Assembly (NCBI GenBank): GCA_965227745.1
Contig: OZ245769.1
Location: 1,984,001-2,048,000, forward strand
From: GAS368 sp965227745
Lineage (GTDB): Bacteria; Verrucomicrobiota; Verrucomicrobiia; Opitutales; Opitutaceae
Length of the DNA stretch: 64,000 nt
Direction: 5' to 3'
Of the stretch, positions 34,629 through 42,842 are shown one piece after another. Position 1 is the first letter of the stretch. Each line of letters opens with the position of its first letter. The notes under the pieces were generated by a model. That model ran no database searches. It was not told the DNA's origin and saw nothing but the letters and a program-made list of their open reading frames with translations. A program made the translations under genes and the position numbers.

Positions 34629-35318
34629 ATGCCCTGCGACCTGATTCTTGTCCTAGACGCCCAATCTCCCCGCGAAGTTGCCCCTTCGCTCCGCCAGCTG
34701 CAAGGTACCGTGCGCTGGGTGAAAGTCGGTTTGGAGATGTTCACCGCCTGCGGTCCCGATGCCGTCAAGGAGATCGCCGACCTCGGCTTCGATATCTTTC
34801 TCGACCTCAAGCTGCACGACATCCCCAACACCGTCGCCAAGGCCGTCGAGTCCATCTCCCGCCTGCCGGTCAAGATGACCACGCTCCATACCTGCGGCGG
34901 TCGCGAGATGATGCAGTGGGCCGTCAAAGCCCAGCAGCAGCACAAGCCTGATCTCCTGCTCCTTGGCGTCACCGTTCTCACTTCCATGAGCGCCGCCGGC
35001 CTCGCCGAGACCGGCCCCACCGATTCTCCGGAAACACAGGTCGTGCGCCTCGGCCGCCTCGCCATCGATTCCGGCCTGCGCGGCCTCGTCTGTTCCCCTC
35101 TTGAGCTTGCACCGCTCCGCGCCGTGCTGCCTGCCGATGTCGCGCTGGTGACGCCCGGCATCCGCCCGCGCGGAGCCGATGCCGGCGACCAAACCCGCAT
35201 CATGACCCCAGCCGAGGCCGCCCGCGCCGGCGCCACCCACATCGTCGTCGGCCGCCCCATCTTCAAGGCTCCCGACCCCGTCGCCGCCGCCAAGGCCATC
35301 CTCGCCGAACTCAGTTAA
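34629..35318 (+). CDS. pyrF: Orotidine 5'-phosphate decarboxylase
   Basis: This enzyme makes UMP from OMP, the last step of pyrimidine synthesis. DLILVLDAQSP opens the barrel, and FLDLKLHDIPNTVAKAV is the signature with the catalytic Asp/Lys/Asp set. TPGIRPRG and HIVVGRPIF are the phosphate-binding end motifs. The ATG giving MPCDLILVLD is preferred over a GTG nine codons upstream that would fall into the ispE start region. The product is 229 residues. Confidence 0.93.
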   Translation: MPCDLILVLDAQSPREVAPSLRQLQGTVRWVKVGLEMFTACGPDAVKEIADLGFDIFLDLKLHDIPNTVAKAVESISRLPVKMTTLHTCGGREMMQWAVKAQQQHKPDLLLLGVTVLTSMSAAGLAETGPTDSPETQVVRLGRLAIDSGLRGLVCSPLELAPLRAVLPADVALVTPGIRPRGADAGDQTRIMTPAEAARAGATHIVVGRPIFKAPDPVAAAKAILAELS

Positions 35319-35370
35319 TATAGCCGAATTTAGTTTAATCTCCCCTTTTCCACTGGGGCACCTTTTTCCG

Positions 35371-35404
35371 GCTCTCAGCTCTAAGCTCTAGCCTCTCAGC
35401 TTCT
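35371..35404. repeat. AGCTCT/CAGC-rich intergenic repeat, copy C
   Basis: This copy, GCTCTCAGCTCTAAGCTCTA followed by GCCTCTCAGC, lies between pyrF and ispD. It is the same family as at 5800, 28101 and 39180, followed by a C/T-rich tail to the ispD start. Confidence 0.55.
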
Positions 35405-35454
35405 CATCCCTCTCCGCTTCTCTCAACGCTCACCCCTCAACTCTTCACTCATCC

Positions 35455-36153
35455 ATGTCACGCACCGCCGCCATTTTCCTCGCCGCCGGCAGCGGCTCCC
35501 GCATGGCCGGTGCCGTCGCCGACAAAGTCCTCGCCCCCCTGGCCGGCCGGCCCGTCTTTTCGTACTCCGCCTCCGCTTTCATGGAGAGCGCCGTCGCCGA
35601 TCTCTACGTCATCGTTTACCGCGATCAGCGGCAGATGCTCGAGCTCTCCGCGCATGCCCCCACCCCGTCCATCCTCGTTCATGGCGGCCGCGAGCGGCAG
35701 GATTCCGTGATGGCCGCGCTCGCCGCGCTGCCCGCCGATATCCGTATCGTCTTCATTCACGACTGCGCGCGCCCACTCATCCGTCCCGAGCAGCTCGTCG
35801 CCCTCCATAAGATCGCCCGCCGCGAGCACGCCGCCGTCCTCGCCCATCGCGTCACCGATACGATTAAGGAGCACCGTGACGACGCCCACCTCCGCACGCT
35901 CGACCGCTCCCGCCTCTGGGCCATGGAAACGCCCCAGGTTTTCGAGCGCGACCTCATCACCAAAGCCTACGGCCGCGTGAAGAAAAAGGGCCTCCACGTC
36001 ACCGACGACGCCCAAGCCGTGGAATTGCTCGCGCATCCCATCGCTTTGCTCGAAAACGCGCACCCCAATCCCAAGCTCACCACCCCCGCCGACCTCGCCT
36101 ATCTCGAGTTCCTCCTCGCCCGCGAGCCCGCCGCTCCGCCGGAGGAGGGCTGA
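35455..36153 (+). CDS. ispD: 2-C-methyl-D-erythritol 4-phosphate cytidylyltransferase
   Basis: This CTP-dependent transferase makes CDP-ME in the MEP pathway. AIFLAAGSGSRMAG and DKVLAPLAGRPVF form the nucleotide-binding N-terminus. HGGRERQDSVMAALAAL and HDCARPLIRPEQL are IspD signatures, and ETPQVFERDLITKAY and VTDDAQAVELL are the later ones. The product has 232 residues, and ispF follows after a 157-bp gap containing a short tandem repeat. Confidence 0.93.
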   Translation: MSRTAAIFLAAGSGSRMAGAVADKVLAPLAGRPVFSYSASAFMESAVADLYVIVYRDQRQMLELSAHAPTPSILVHGGRERQDSVMAALAALPADIRIVFIHDCARPLIRPEQLVALHKIARREHAAVLAHRVTDTIKEHRDDAHLRTLDRSRLWAMETPQVFERDLITKAYGRVKKKGLHVTDDAQAVELLAHPIALLENAHPNPKLTTPADLAYLEFLLAREPAAPPEEG

Positions 36154-36250
36154 GTCAGCACCTCTCACCCGGAGAGCGACTGATCCCCTTCTTCTCTTCT
36201 TCACCGCTTCTCTTTTATATCATTTCAGCCGTAATTCCTTTCGTGTTTTT

Positions 36251-36287
36251 CGTGGTTCCAAATTCCGTGGTTCCAAATTCCGTGGTT
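36251..36287. repeat. 15-bp tandem repeat, about 2.5 units
   Basis: The unit CGTGGTTCCAAATTC is repeated at 36251-36265 and 36266-36280, with a partial third copy CGTGGTT. It lies between ispD and ispF, 24 bp before the ispF ATG. Its variable-number character makes it useful for strain typing. Confidence 0.75.
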
Positions 36288-36310
36288 GGTCCTTCTCCGT
36301 CTGCCTTGAA

Positions 36311-36790
36311 ATGAAATACCGCATCGGCCACGGCTACGATATCCACCGCCTCGTCCCCGGCCGTCCCCTGGTGCTCGGTGGCGTCCGCTTCGACACCGAT
36401 TACGGTCTCGAGGGCCACAGCGATGCCGATGCCCTCACGCACGCGATCTGCGATGCCCTTCTCGGTGCCGCCGGCCTGCCCGATATCGGTCACTTCTTCC
36501 CCAATACCGATCCGGCCTACAAGAACATCGACTCCCAAGTTCTGCTCCAGCGCGTTGTCGCCGAGATCACCCGGCTCGGCTTCCAAATCGCCAATATCGA
36601 CGCCTCGGTGATCGCCGAAAAGCCCAAGCTCTACCCGCGCCTCGCCGAGATGAAAGCCGCCCTCGCCCGCTCCACCGGCCTCACTCCCGCCGACATCGGC
36701 CTCAAAGCCACGACCAACGAAGGCCTCGGCGACCTTGGCCGCGGCCTCGGCATCGCGGCGCATGCCGTGGCGCTCCTTTCCCGAGGCTGA
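36311..36790 (+). CDS. ispF: 2-C-methyl-D-erythritol 2,4-cyclodiphosphate synthase
   Basis: This trimeric zinc enzyme of the MEP pathway has 159 residues. RIGHGYDIHRL contains the D-x-H metal motif, and GHSDADALTHAICDALLG the third ligand histidine. DIGHFFPNTDPAYKNIDS and KATTNEGLGDLGRGLGIAAHA are family signatures. With ispE and ispD it gives three of the seven core pathway genes in 3.2 kb. Confidence 0.95.
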   Translation: MKYRIGHGYDIHRLVPGRPLVLGGVRFDTDYGLEGHSDADALTHAICDALLGAAGLPDIGHFFPNTDPAYKNIDSQVLLQRVVAEITRLGFQIANIDASVIAEKPKLYPRLAEMKAALARSTGLTPADIGLKATTNEGLGDLGRGLGIAAHAVALLSRG

Positions 36791-36792
36791 GC

Positions 36793-37455
36793 GTGAAAGA
36801 GGCCTACCGCGATCTGGAGCCGTTTAGTTACTTATGGTTAAGCGGAGTCGTCGTCGTTTTAGCCTCGATGTGTGTATCAGCGCTGGTTTTGGGCATTTGC
36901 GGATTTGTCCGTCGCTGGAAATGGTACGCGAACTGGAGTCTAGTCGCTACTACGGTTTTGACCGGAGTCGTAACCTTCCGGATCGTTGCCAATCCGCATC
37001 GGCTATTAGGTGCGAATGAACTTCCCTATCTCAAAACACCGCCAGTCACGGCCGACCTCGTGGGAATCTATCAGTTGGACGCATCATCCTACTCGAAAGC
37101 CTCATCGTTCGGGTATTCCGAACTGACCACCGCTGTCATTATCCTCAAATCCGACGGGAAGTTTGAGACTACCGCCATGCCCCCTAACTGGATGAGTCGT
37201 CAGAGTTGGAAAGGATATGACTCGCGCCGTGGCACGTGGAAGGTAGTCCGCGAACGTAGCATCTACAAAGTCGAATTCCAGGCTGCTCACATCGCGCCAA
37301 ACTCACCCCGGCCACCCGATACTTATAGTCAAAGCATCATCGCCGGTATTGCGGCCAAAACAAAAACCCGTCACGACTACGTCTTGGCCGTTCCTCCGGG
37401 CGACGACGATGATGGCCACCTTATTTTCAACCAGCAAAAACCAGACGCCCGCTAA
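36793..37455 (+). CDS. Hypothetical two-span membrane protein
   Basis: A GTG two bases after the ispF stop starts a 220-residue frame. Two membrane helices lie near residues 14-36 (WLSGVVVVLASMCVSALVLG) and 44-62, followed by a soluble region of about 150 residues with GVYQLD-like and GTWKVVRER segments. No domain is recognised. The base composition is less GC-rich than that of its neighbours, which may reflect recent acquisition. The tight spacing suggests translational coupling with ispF, but a functional link is unlikely to be inferred from that alone. Confidence 0.65.
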   Translation: MKEAYRDLEPFSYLWLSGVVVVLASMCVSALVLGICGFVRRWKWYANWSLVATTVLTGVVTFRIVANPHRLLGANELPYLKTPPVTADLVGIYQLDASSYSKASSFGYSELTTAVIILKSDGKFETTAMPPNWMSRQSWKGYDSRRGTWKVVRERSIYKVEFQAAHIAPNSPRPPDTYSQSIIAGIAAKTKTRHDYVLAVPPGDDDDGHLIFNQQKPDAR

Positions 37456-37462
37456 GGCCTCC

Positions 37463-39115
37463 ATGTCTTCCCACTACTCCTGCCTCCGACGCCTTTTGTC
37501 TGGTCACACTTCGTGTCTACTTGCGTCGTTCGCCGCCGTCCTTGCCCTCCTCACCAGCTGCGCCAAGCGCGAATCGCGCGTGCAGGTCGGCAACCGCGAG
37601 CAGGTCCTCCACCGCAGTCTCGGCTACGAGGTCACGGAGCTAGACCCGCACATCGTCACCGGCACCGCCGAGGCCCATGTGCTCGGCGCGCTCTTCGAGG
37701 GGCTCGTCACGGAAGACCCCGTTGATCTTCACCCCGTCCCCGGCGTCGCTGAAAAGTGGGACATCTCTCCCGACTCCCGGGTCTACACGTTCCATCTTCG
37801 CGCCGATGCCAAGTGGTCCGATGGCACGCCGGTCACTGCCGCCGATTTCGTCGCCTCCTATCAGCGTATCCTCACCGCCTCGCTCGCCGCCGACTACGCT
37901 AATCTCCTCTACGTCCTCCAGGGTGCCGAGGCCTACCACAAGGGCGCGCAAAAAGATTTCGCCCAGGTCGGCGTCGCCGCCCTCGATCCGCGCACGCTGC
38001 GGCTCACGCTCGATCACCCGGTCCCGTATTTCCTTTCGTTGCTCACCCAGATGTCGTGGATGCCCGTCCCGGTGGCCACCATCGCCAAGCACGGCGATCC
38101 CTACCACCGCGGCAACACGTGGACGCGCGCCGGCCGCATCGTCTCCAACGGCGCGTTCATGCTCAAGGAGTGGCGCACCAACGAGGTCATCACCGTCGTT
38201 AAATCTCCGCACTACTGGGACGCCAAGACGGTCAAACTCAAGGCCGTCAATTTCTACCCCACCGATAGTGTCGACGCCGAGGAGCGCGGCTTTCGCGCCG
38301 GCCAGTACCATGTCACCGACTTCGTCCCCGTCGGCAAGGTCGTCGCTTACCGCCGCGATTCGCCCCACCTCATCCGCCTCGATCCCTACCTCGGCACCTA
38401 TTTCTACCGCCTCAATGTCAACCGCCCGCCCCTCGGCGATGTGCGCATCCGCCGCGCGCTCGCGATGTCGGTCGATCGCCAGGCCATCGTCGAAAAAGTG
38501 CTTCGCGGCGGCCAGCTCCCGGCGCACTTCCTAACGCCGCCTGACACCAATGGCTACACGCCCACCGCGCGCATCCCGACCGATTTCGCGGCCGCCCGCG
38601 AGTTACTAAAGTCCGCCGGCTACGAGGGTGGTCGCGGCCTCCCCACCATCGAACTGCTCTATAACACCTCGGAGAATCACCGCATCGTCGCCGAGGCCAT
38701 TCAGGAAATGTGGCGTCGCGAACTCGGCATCACCGTAACGCTCGTCAACCAGGAGCTCAAGGTCGCCCAATCCGCCCGCCGCTCCGGCCAGTTCCAAATT
38801 CTCCGCGGCGATTGGATCGGTGATTTCAACGATCCCGCCACCTTCCTCGACGTCTTCCGCTCCGACAGCGGCAACAACTACACCGGCTGGACCAACGCCG
38901 ACTACGACACCGCCCTCTTCACCGCCGCCCGCACCTCCGATCCCGCCGCGCGCAATGCCCTTTTCCAAAAAGCCGAGGCCATCCTCCTCGCCGACACCCC
39001 CATCATCCCCATCTACCACTACACCCACATCTTCCTCCTCCAGCCCTCCGTCAAAGGCTGGCACCCCACCGCCCTCGACCACCACCCGCTGAAATACGTG
39101 TGGCTGGAGCCGTAA
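37463..39115 (+). CDS. Oligopeptide-binding lipoprotein, OppA family (paralogue 1)
   Basis: This family-5 extracellular solute-binding protein has 550 residues. It has a lipoprotein signal with lipobox LLTSC at Cys33, followed by AKRES, as in paralogue 2. LDPHIVTGTAEAHVLGALFEGL, HLRADAKWSDGTPVTAADFV and VRIRRALAMSVDRQAIV are SBP_bac_5 signatures. DFNDPATFLDVFRSDSGNNYTGW closes the second lobe. No permease or ATPase is adjacent. It is the first of three tandem paralogues. Confidence 0.9.
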   Translation: MSSHYSCLRRLLSGHTSCLLASFAAVLALLTSCAKRESRVQVGNREQVLHRSLGYEVTELDPHIVTGTAEAHVLGALFEGLVTEDPVDLHPVPGVAEKWDISPDSRVYTFHLRADAKWSDGTPVTAADFVASYQRILTASLAADYANLLYVLQGAEAYHKGAQKDFAQVGVAALDPRTLRLTLDHPVPYFLSLLTQMSWMPVPVATIAKHGDPYHRGNTWTRAGRIVSNGAFMLKEWRTNEVITVVKSPHYWDAKTVKLKAVNFYPTDSVDAEERGFRAGQYHVTDFVPVGKVVAYRRDSPHLIRLDPYLGTYFYRLNVNRPPLGDVRIRRALAMSVDRQAIVEKVLRGGQLPAHFLTPPDTNGYTPTARIPTDFAAARELLKSAGYEGGRGLPTIELLYNTSENHRIVAEAIQEMWRRELGITVTLVNQELKVAQSARRSGQFQILRGDWIGDFNDPATFLDVFRSDSGNNYTGWTNADYDTALFTAARTSDPAARNALFQKAEAILLADTPIIPIYHYTHIFLLQPSVKGWHPTALDHHPLKYVWLEP

Positions 39116-39179
39116 ATGCAGGTCGGACTCCAGTCCGCACCAAGCATCCTCACCTCGCAAAGTCTGAGTTCGTTCTTAC

Positions 39180-39254
39180 GGCTCTCAGCTCTAGACTCTA
39201 GGCTCCAAGCTCAGCTCTAGCCTCTCAGCTCAGCGTCTTAGCTTTCAGCTCAGC
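39180..39254. repeat. AGCTCT/CAGC-rich intergenic repeat, copy D (longest)
   Basis: About 75 bp of degenerate units (CTCTCAGCTCTAGACTCTAG, AGCTCAGCTCTAGCCTCTCA, GCTTTCAGCTCAGC) separates paralogues 1 and 2 and runs to about 20 bp before the second start codon. It is the longest copy of the family seen at 5800, 28101 and 35371. Confidence 0.6.
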
Positions 39255-39276
39255 ATCCCAGCCTCGTTCCCCTCGC

Positions 39277-40893
39277 ATGCTCCTATCCCGCCTCCTGCTC
39301 GGACTCCTCCTCCCGCTCGCGCTCATCTTTTCGAGCTGCGCCAAACGCGAGTCCTCCGTCGCCACCGGCAATCGCGACGGCATCCTCCATTTCAGCGTCG
39401 GCTCCGAGCCGTCCGACCTCGATCCGCAGACCGTCTCCAGCACGGGCGATGGCAAGATCGTGCAGTCCCTCTTCGAGCCCATCGTCACCTACGAGCCTGT
39501 CACCCTCGCGCCCAAGCCCGCCCTCGCCGAGAGCTGGGATATCTCCGCCGACGGCCTCACCTACACCTTTCATCTCCGCGCCTCGGCCAAATGGTCCAAT
39601 GGTGACACCCTCACCGCGCAGGACGTCGTCGATGCGTGGCACCGCATCCTCGCGCCCACGCTCGGCTCCGAGTGGGCCTACTTCCTCTACATCCTCCGCG
39701 GCGCCGAGGCCTTCAACAAAGGCACCACCACCGATTTCTCCACCGTCGGCGTCACTGCCCGCGATCCCCGCACCCTCATCGTCACGCTCGCGCACCCCGC
39801 GCCGTACTTTCTCCAGGTCCTGCTCAACTCCCCGTGGCGCCCCGTGCACGTCCGCTCCATCGCCGCCAGCGGCGACCCCTACCAGCGCGGCACCAAGTGG
39901 ACCCTCCCCGGTAAGCTCGTGAGCAGCGGCCCGTTCGTCCTCAAAGAATGGACGCTCAACCAACGCGTCGTCGTCGAAAAATCTCTCACCTACTGGGACC
40001 GCGACCGCGTTAAGTTAAACGCCGTCTACTTCTACCCCTACGACAACGTCGACACCGAGGAGCGCGCCTACCGCGCCGGCCAGTTGCACGTCACGTGGGC
40101 CGTGCCGCTCTCGAAGGTGCTGCCACTCCAGCAGGAGAAATCCCCCGCCCTGCGCATCGACCCGCTGCTCGAGACCCACTTTTTCCGCTTCAACGTCGCC
40201 AAAGCCCCCTTCACCGACGTCCGCGTCCGCCGCGCCCTCTCGCTCGCCATCGACCGCGACATCATCGCGACCAAGATCCTCCCCGGCGGCCGCCAGCCCG
40301 CGCCGACCTTCGTCCCGCCGTTCCTCACCGGCTACACCCCGCCCACCCGCCGCAGCTACGATCTCGCCGCCGCCCGCCAGCTCCTCGCCGACTCCGGCCA
40401 CGCCGGCGGCGCCGGCCTGCCGCCCATCGAAATCCTCTACCACAATTCCGAAATCCTCCGCCTCGTCGCCGAGGCCATCCAACAGATGTGGCACCGCGAC
40501 CTCGGCCTCGAAGTCCGCCTCGTGAATCAGGAAAAGAAAACCGTCTACGCCAGCCGCCGCGCCGGCGACTACCAAGCCGTCCTCGGCACCTGGACCGCCG
40601 ACTACCTCGACGCCACCACCTTCCTCGACATGTGGCGCAGCGACTCCGGCAACAACCAAACCGGCTGGGCCGACCCCGCCTACGACGCCCTCGCCAACCG
40701 CGCCGACACCATCGCCGACGCCACCACCCGCGCCAAAGTCCTCGCCGAAGAAGAAGCCCTCGTCCTCGACGCCGCCCCCATCGCCCCCGTCTACTTCAAC
40801 ACCCACGTTTACATGCTCCACCCCGCCGTCAAAGGCTGGTACACGACCCCGATGGATCATACGGATTACCGGTACGTCTCCCTCGCGCCGTAA
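39277..40893 (+). CDS. Oligopeptide-binding lipoprotein, OppA family (paralogue 2)
   Basis: The 538-residue protein has a signal sequence ending in lipobox IFSSC (Cys21), then AKRES. SEPSDLDPQTVSSTGDGKIV and FHLRASAKWSNGDTLTAQDVV are family-5 binding-protein motifs, and VRVRRALSLAIDRDIIATK is the hinge region. It is clearly related to paralogue 1 over the whole length (same lipobox-AKRES junction and the same WRSDSGNN segment), indicating tandem duplication. Ligands are presumably short peptides; the binding pocket is not resolvable by eye. Confidence 0.9.
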   Translation: MLLSRLLLGLLLPLALIFSSCAKRESSVATGNRDGILHFSVGSEPSDLDPQTVSSTGDGKIVQSLFEPIVTYEPVTLAPKPALAESWDISADGLTYTFHLRASAKWSNGDTLTAQDVVDAWHRILAPTLGSEWAYFLYILRGAEAFNKGTTTDFSTVGVTARDPRTLIVTLAHPAPYFLQVLLNSPWRPVHVRSIAASGDPYQRGTKWTLPGKLVSSGPFVLKEWTLNQRVVVEKSLTYWDRDRVKLNAVYFYPYDNVDTEERAYRAGQLHVTWAVPLSKVLPLQQEKSPALRIDPLLETHFFRFNVAKAPFTDVRVRRALSLAIDRDIIATKILPGGRQPAPTFVPPFLTGYTPPTRRSYDLAAARQLLADSGHAGGAGLPPIEILYHNSEILRLVAEAIQQMWHRDLGLEVRLVNQEKKTVYASRRAGDYQAVLGTWTADYLDATTFLDMWRSDSGNNQTGWADPAYDALANRADTIADATTRAKVLAEEEALVLDAAPIAPVYFNTHVYMLHPAVKGWYTTPMDHTDYRYVSLAP

Positions 40894-40915
40894 CACCCCC
40901 GTCACCCTCTTTTGA

Positions 40916-40940
40916 GTAGCCGCGAGCGCCAACGAGTGGT
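40916..40940 (+). repeat. 25-bp interspersed repeat, copy 1 (intergenic)
   Basis: Begins GTAGCCGCGAGCGCCAACGA and ends GTGGT. Copies 2 (40987-41011) and 3 (41020-41044) lie inside the next gene; copies 1 and 2 differ at a single base. The repeat holds GCGAGCG and GCGAGTGG half-elements. Confidence 0.7.
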
Positions 40941-40956
40941 CTGTTATCCACCCGCG

Positions 40957-42711
40957 ATGCGCTCCCTTTCTAGATCTCTTCTTTCTGTAGCCGCGAGCGC
41001 CAGCGAGTGGTTTCGACTGGTAGCTGCGAGCGTGAGCGAGTGGCTCCGCGCCGTATGCGCGGTCGCCTGCGCCTGCCTATTCGCCGTGAGCTTCACCGCT
41101 TGCTCCAAGTCCGAAAAGCCCACCACCGGCTCCACCGCCGACCCGTCGTCCTCGGCGGCGTCATCTTCTTCCACCGCGTCTGCGCCCGCCGTCCCCCAAG
41201 TCCTCCGCATCTCCCAGCGCAACGAACCCGCCGACCTCGACTCCGCCATCGCCACGCTGCCCGATGAGTTTTTCATCCTCCGCGCGCTGAGCGAGGGCCT
41301 GCTCGTCCCCGACACCGCCAACACGAATCAGGGCGCGCCCCTTCCCGGCGTCGCTGAGCGCTTCGAGGTTTCCAGCGACGGCCTCACCTACACGTTCCAT
41401 CTCCGCGTCGGCCTTCAGTGGTCCGATGGTTCGCCGCTCACCGCCGCCGATTTCGTCGCTACCTACCGGCGTATCCTAAATCCCACTACCGCCGCACCCA
41501 AGGCCCACTTGTTCTTCGCGGTCAAAAACGCCCGCGACTACCTCACCGGTGCCGTCACCGATTTTTCCGCTGTCGGCTTCGCCGCTCCCGATGCGCGCAC
41601 GCTTGTCATCACGCTCGCGCGCCCCACGCCGCGCTTCCCCTACTACGTCGCCAGCGGGCCGTGGCTGCCGGTCAACTCCCGCGCCATCGCCCAGCACGGC
41701 CGCACCTGGACGCAGCCCGGCCACTTCATCGGCAACGGCCCTTTCATCCTCACCGAGTGGCGTCAGCAGCAGCGCATCGTCGTGAAAAAGAATCCCCGTT
41801 ACCACGGCGCATCCAGTGTGCGGCTCGATGAAATCCAGTTTATCCGCCTCGACAGCGGCGACACCGAGGAGCGCGCCTACCGCGCCGGCCAAGTCGATGT
41901 CACGATGTCCGTCCCTTTCACCAAGATCGAGCCGTACCAGCGCGACCGCCCCGCCGAATTCCACCGCGCTCCGCTCGCCGAGACGCGCTATCTCTCCTTC
42001 AACACCCAGCGCCCCCCGCTCAACGATGTCCGCGTGCGTCGCGCGCTCTCGCTCGCCATCAATCGTCCGCAAATCGTCGAGCGCATCACCAAGGGCGGCC
42101 AAACCCCGTCCACTGAATTTCTCCCCATCCCGCTCGATGCCCCGCTACCTCGCGAACCCTCCGCGTGGGAGCCGCGCCTCGATCCCGTCGAGGCCAAGCG
42201 CTTGTTCGCCGAGGCCGGCTTTGCCGATCCCAAGAAATTTCCGCGCTTCGAGGTCACCGCGTGGTCGCCTTCGCAAACCCCGGTTCTCGAGGCCGTCCAA
42301 GCCATGTGGCGCGAACACCTCGGCATCGAGGTCTCTATCGCCATCCGCGAGGCCAAGGTCCACCTCGCCGCCCTCGCCGCGGGCAACTACGATATCGGCT
42401 TCGTCACGACGCTCATCGACGTGCCCGATGCCGCGTCCGTCCTCTCCGATTTTATCACCGGCGCGCCCGGCAACTACCCGCATTGGTCCGACCCCGCCTA
42501 CGACCAGCTCCTCGCCGATCTCGCCGCCACCGCCGCTCCCGCCACGCGCGCCAACCTCCAAGCTCGGGCTGACGAAGACCTCCTCCGCGCCGCCATCGTC
42601 GCCCCGCTCTACCGTAACACTCGCACCTGGCTCATGTCCCGCCGCGTGCAAAACTGGCGCGAAGATTCACTCTGGGCCCGCGACTACAGAGCGGCCTTCA
42701 TCGCTCCCTAG
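40957..42711 (+). CDS. Oligopeptide-binding lipoprotein, OppA family (paralogue 3), with repeat-derived signal-peptide extension
   Basis: The ATG at 40957 gives 584 residues. The first 35 residues read MRSLSRSLLS, then VAASASEWFR and LVAASVSEWL, and the real hydrophobic core and lipobox FTAC (Cys49) follow. The two AASxSEW units are translations of the 25-bp repeat at 40987-41011 and 41020-41044, so the signal peptide has been lengthened by repeat insertion. A Ser/Ala-rich linker follows the lipid cysteine. The core domains match family 5: NEPADLDSAIATLPDEFFIL, HLRVGLQWSDGSPLTAADFV and VRVRRALSLAINRPQIVERI. It is more divergent than paralogues 1 and 2. Whether the extended leader is functional is open. 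Confidence 0.87.
   Translation: MRSLSRSLLSVAASASEWFRLVAASVSEWLRAVCAVACACLFAVSFTACSKSEKPTTGSTADPSSSAASSSSTASAPAVPQVLRISQRNEPADLDSAIATLPDEFFILRALSEGLLVPDTANTNQGAPLPGVAERFEVSSDGLTYTFHLRVGLQWSDGSPLTAADFVATYRRILNPTTAAPKAHLFFAVKNARDYLTGAVTDFSAVGFAAPDARTLVITLARPTPRFPYYVASGPWLPVNSRAIAQHGRTWTQPGHFIGNGPFILTEWRQQQRIVVKKNPRYHGASSVRLDEIQFIRLDSGDTEERAYRAGQVDVTMSVPFTKIEPYQRDRPAEFHRAPLAETRYLSFNTQRPPLNDVRVRRALSLAINRPQIVERITKGGQTPSTEFLPIPLDAPLPREPSAWEPRLDPVEAKRLFAEAGFADPKKFPRFEVTAWSPSQTPVLEAVQAMWREHLGIEVSIAIREAKVHLAALAAGNYDIGFVTTLIDVPDAASVLSDFITGAPGNYPHWSDPAYDQLLADLAATAAPATRANLQARADEDLLRAAIVAPLYRNTRTWLMSRRVQNWREDSLWARDYRAAFIAP
40987..41011 (+). repeat. 25-bp interspersed repeat, copy 2 (within signal-peptide codons)
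   Basis: Begins GTAGCCGCGAGCGCCAGCGA and ends GTGGT. It is translated as VAASASEW in the paralogue-3 leader. One base differs from copy 1. Confidence 0.75.
41020..41044 (+). repeat. 25-bp interspersed repeat, copy 3 (within signal-peptide codons)
   Basis: Begins GTAGCTGCGAGCGTGAGCGA and ends GTGGC. It is translated as VAASVSEW, in the same frame as copy 2, 33 bp later. Confidence 0.75.
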
Positions 42712-42842
42712 CCATCCCGCACATTCGCATTCGGCGAGCGAACCGGTTTGGCCCTTCTTACTCGATAGGTGCGCCTCGCTTTCTGCCCGGCGGCTCGGTA
42801 TGTGCTGTGTCATATACCAACTCTCCAGCCGCTTTTTTCCTC

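Noticed and set aside
39180..39254. CRISPR array in the AGCTCT repeat
   Set aside because: The units are about 10 bp, degenerate and without spacers of constant length; no cas gene is present.
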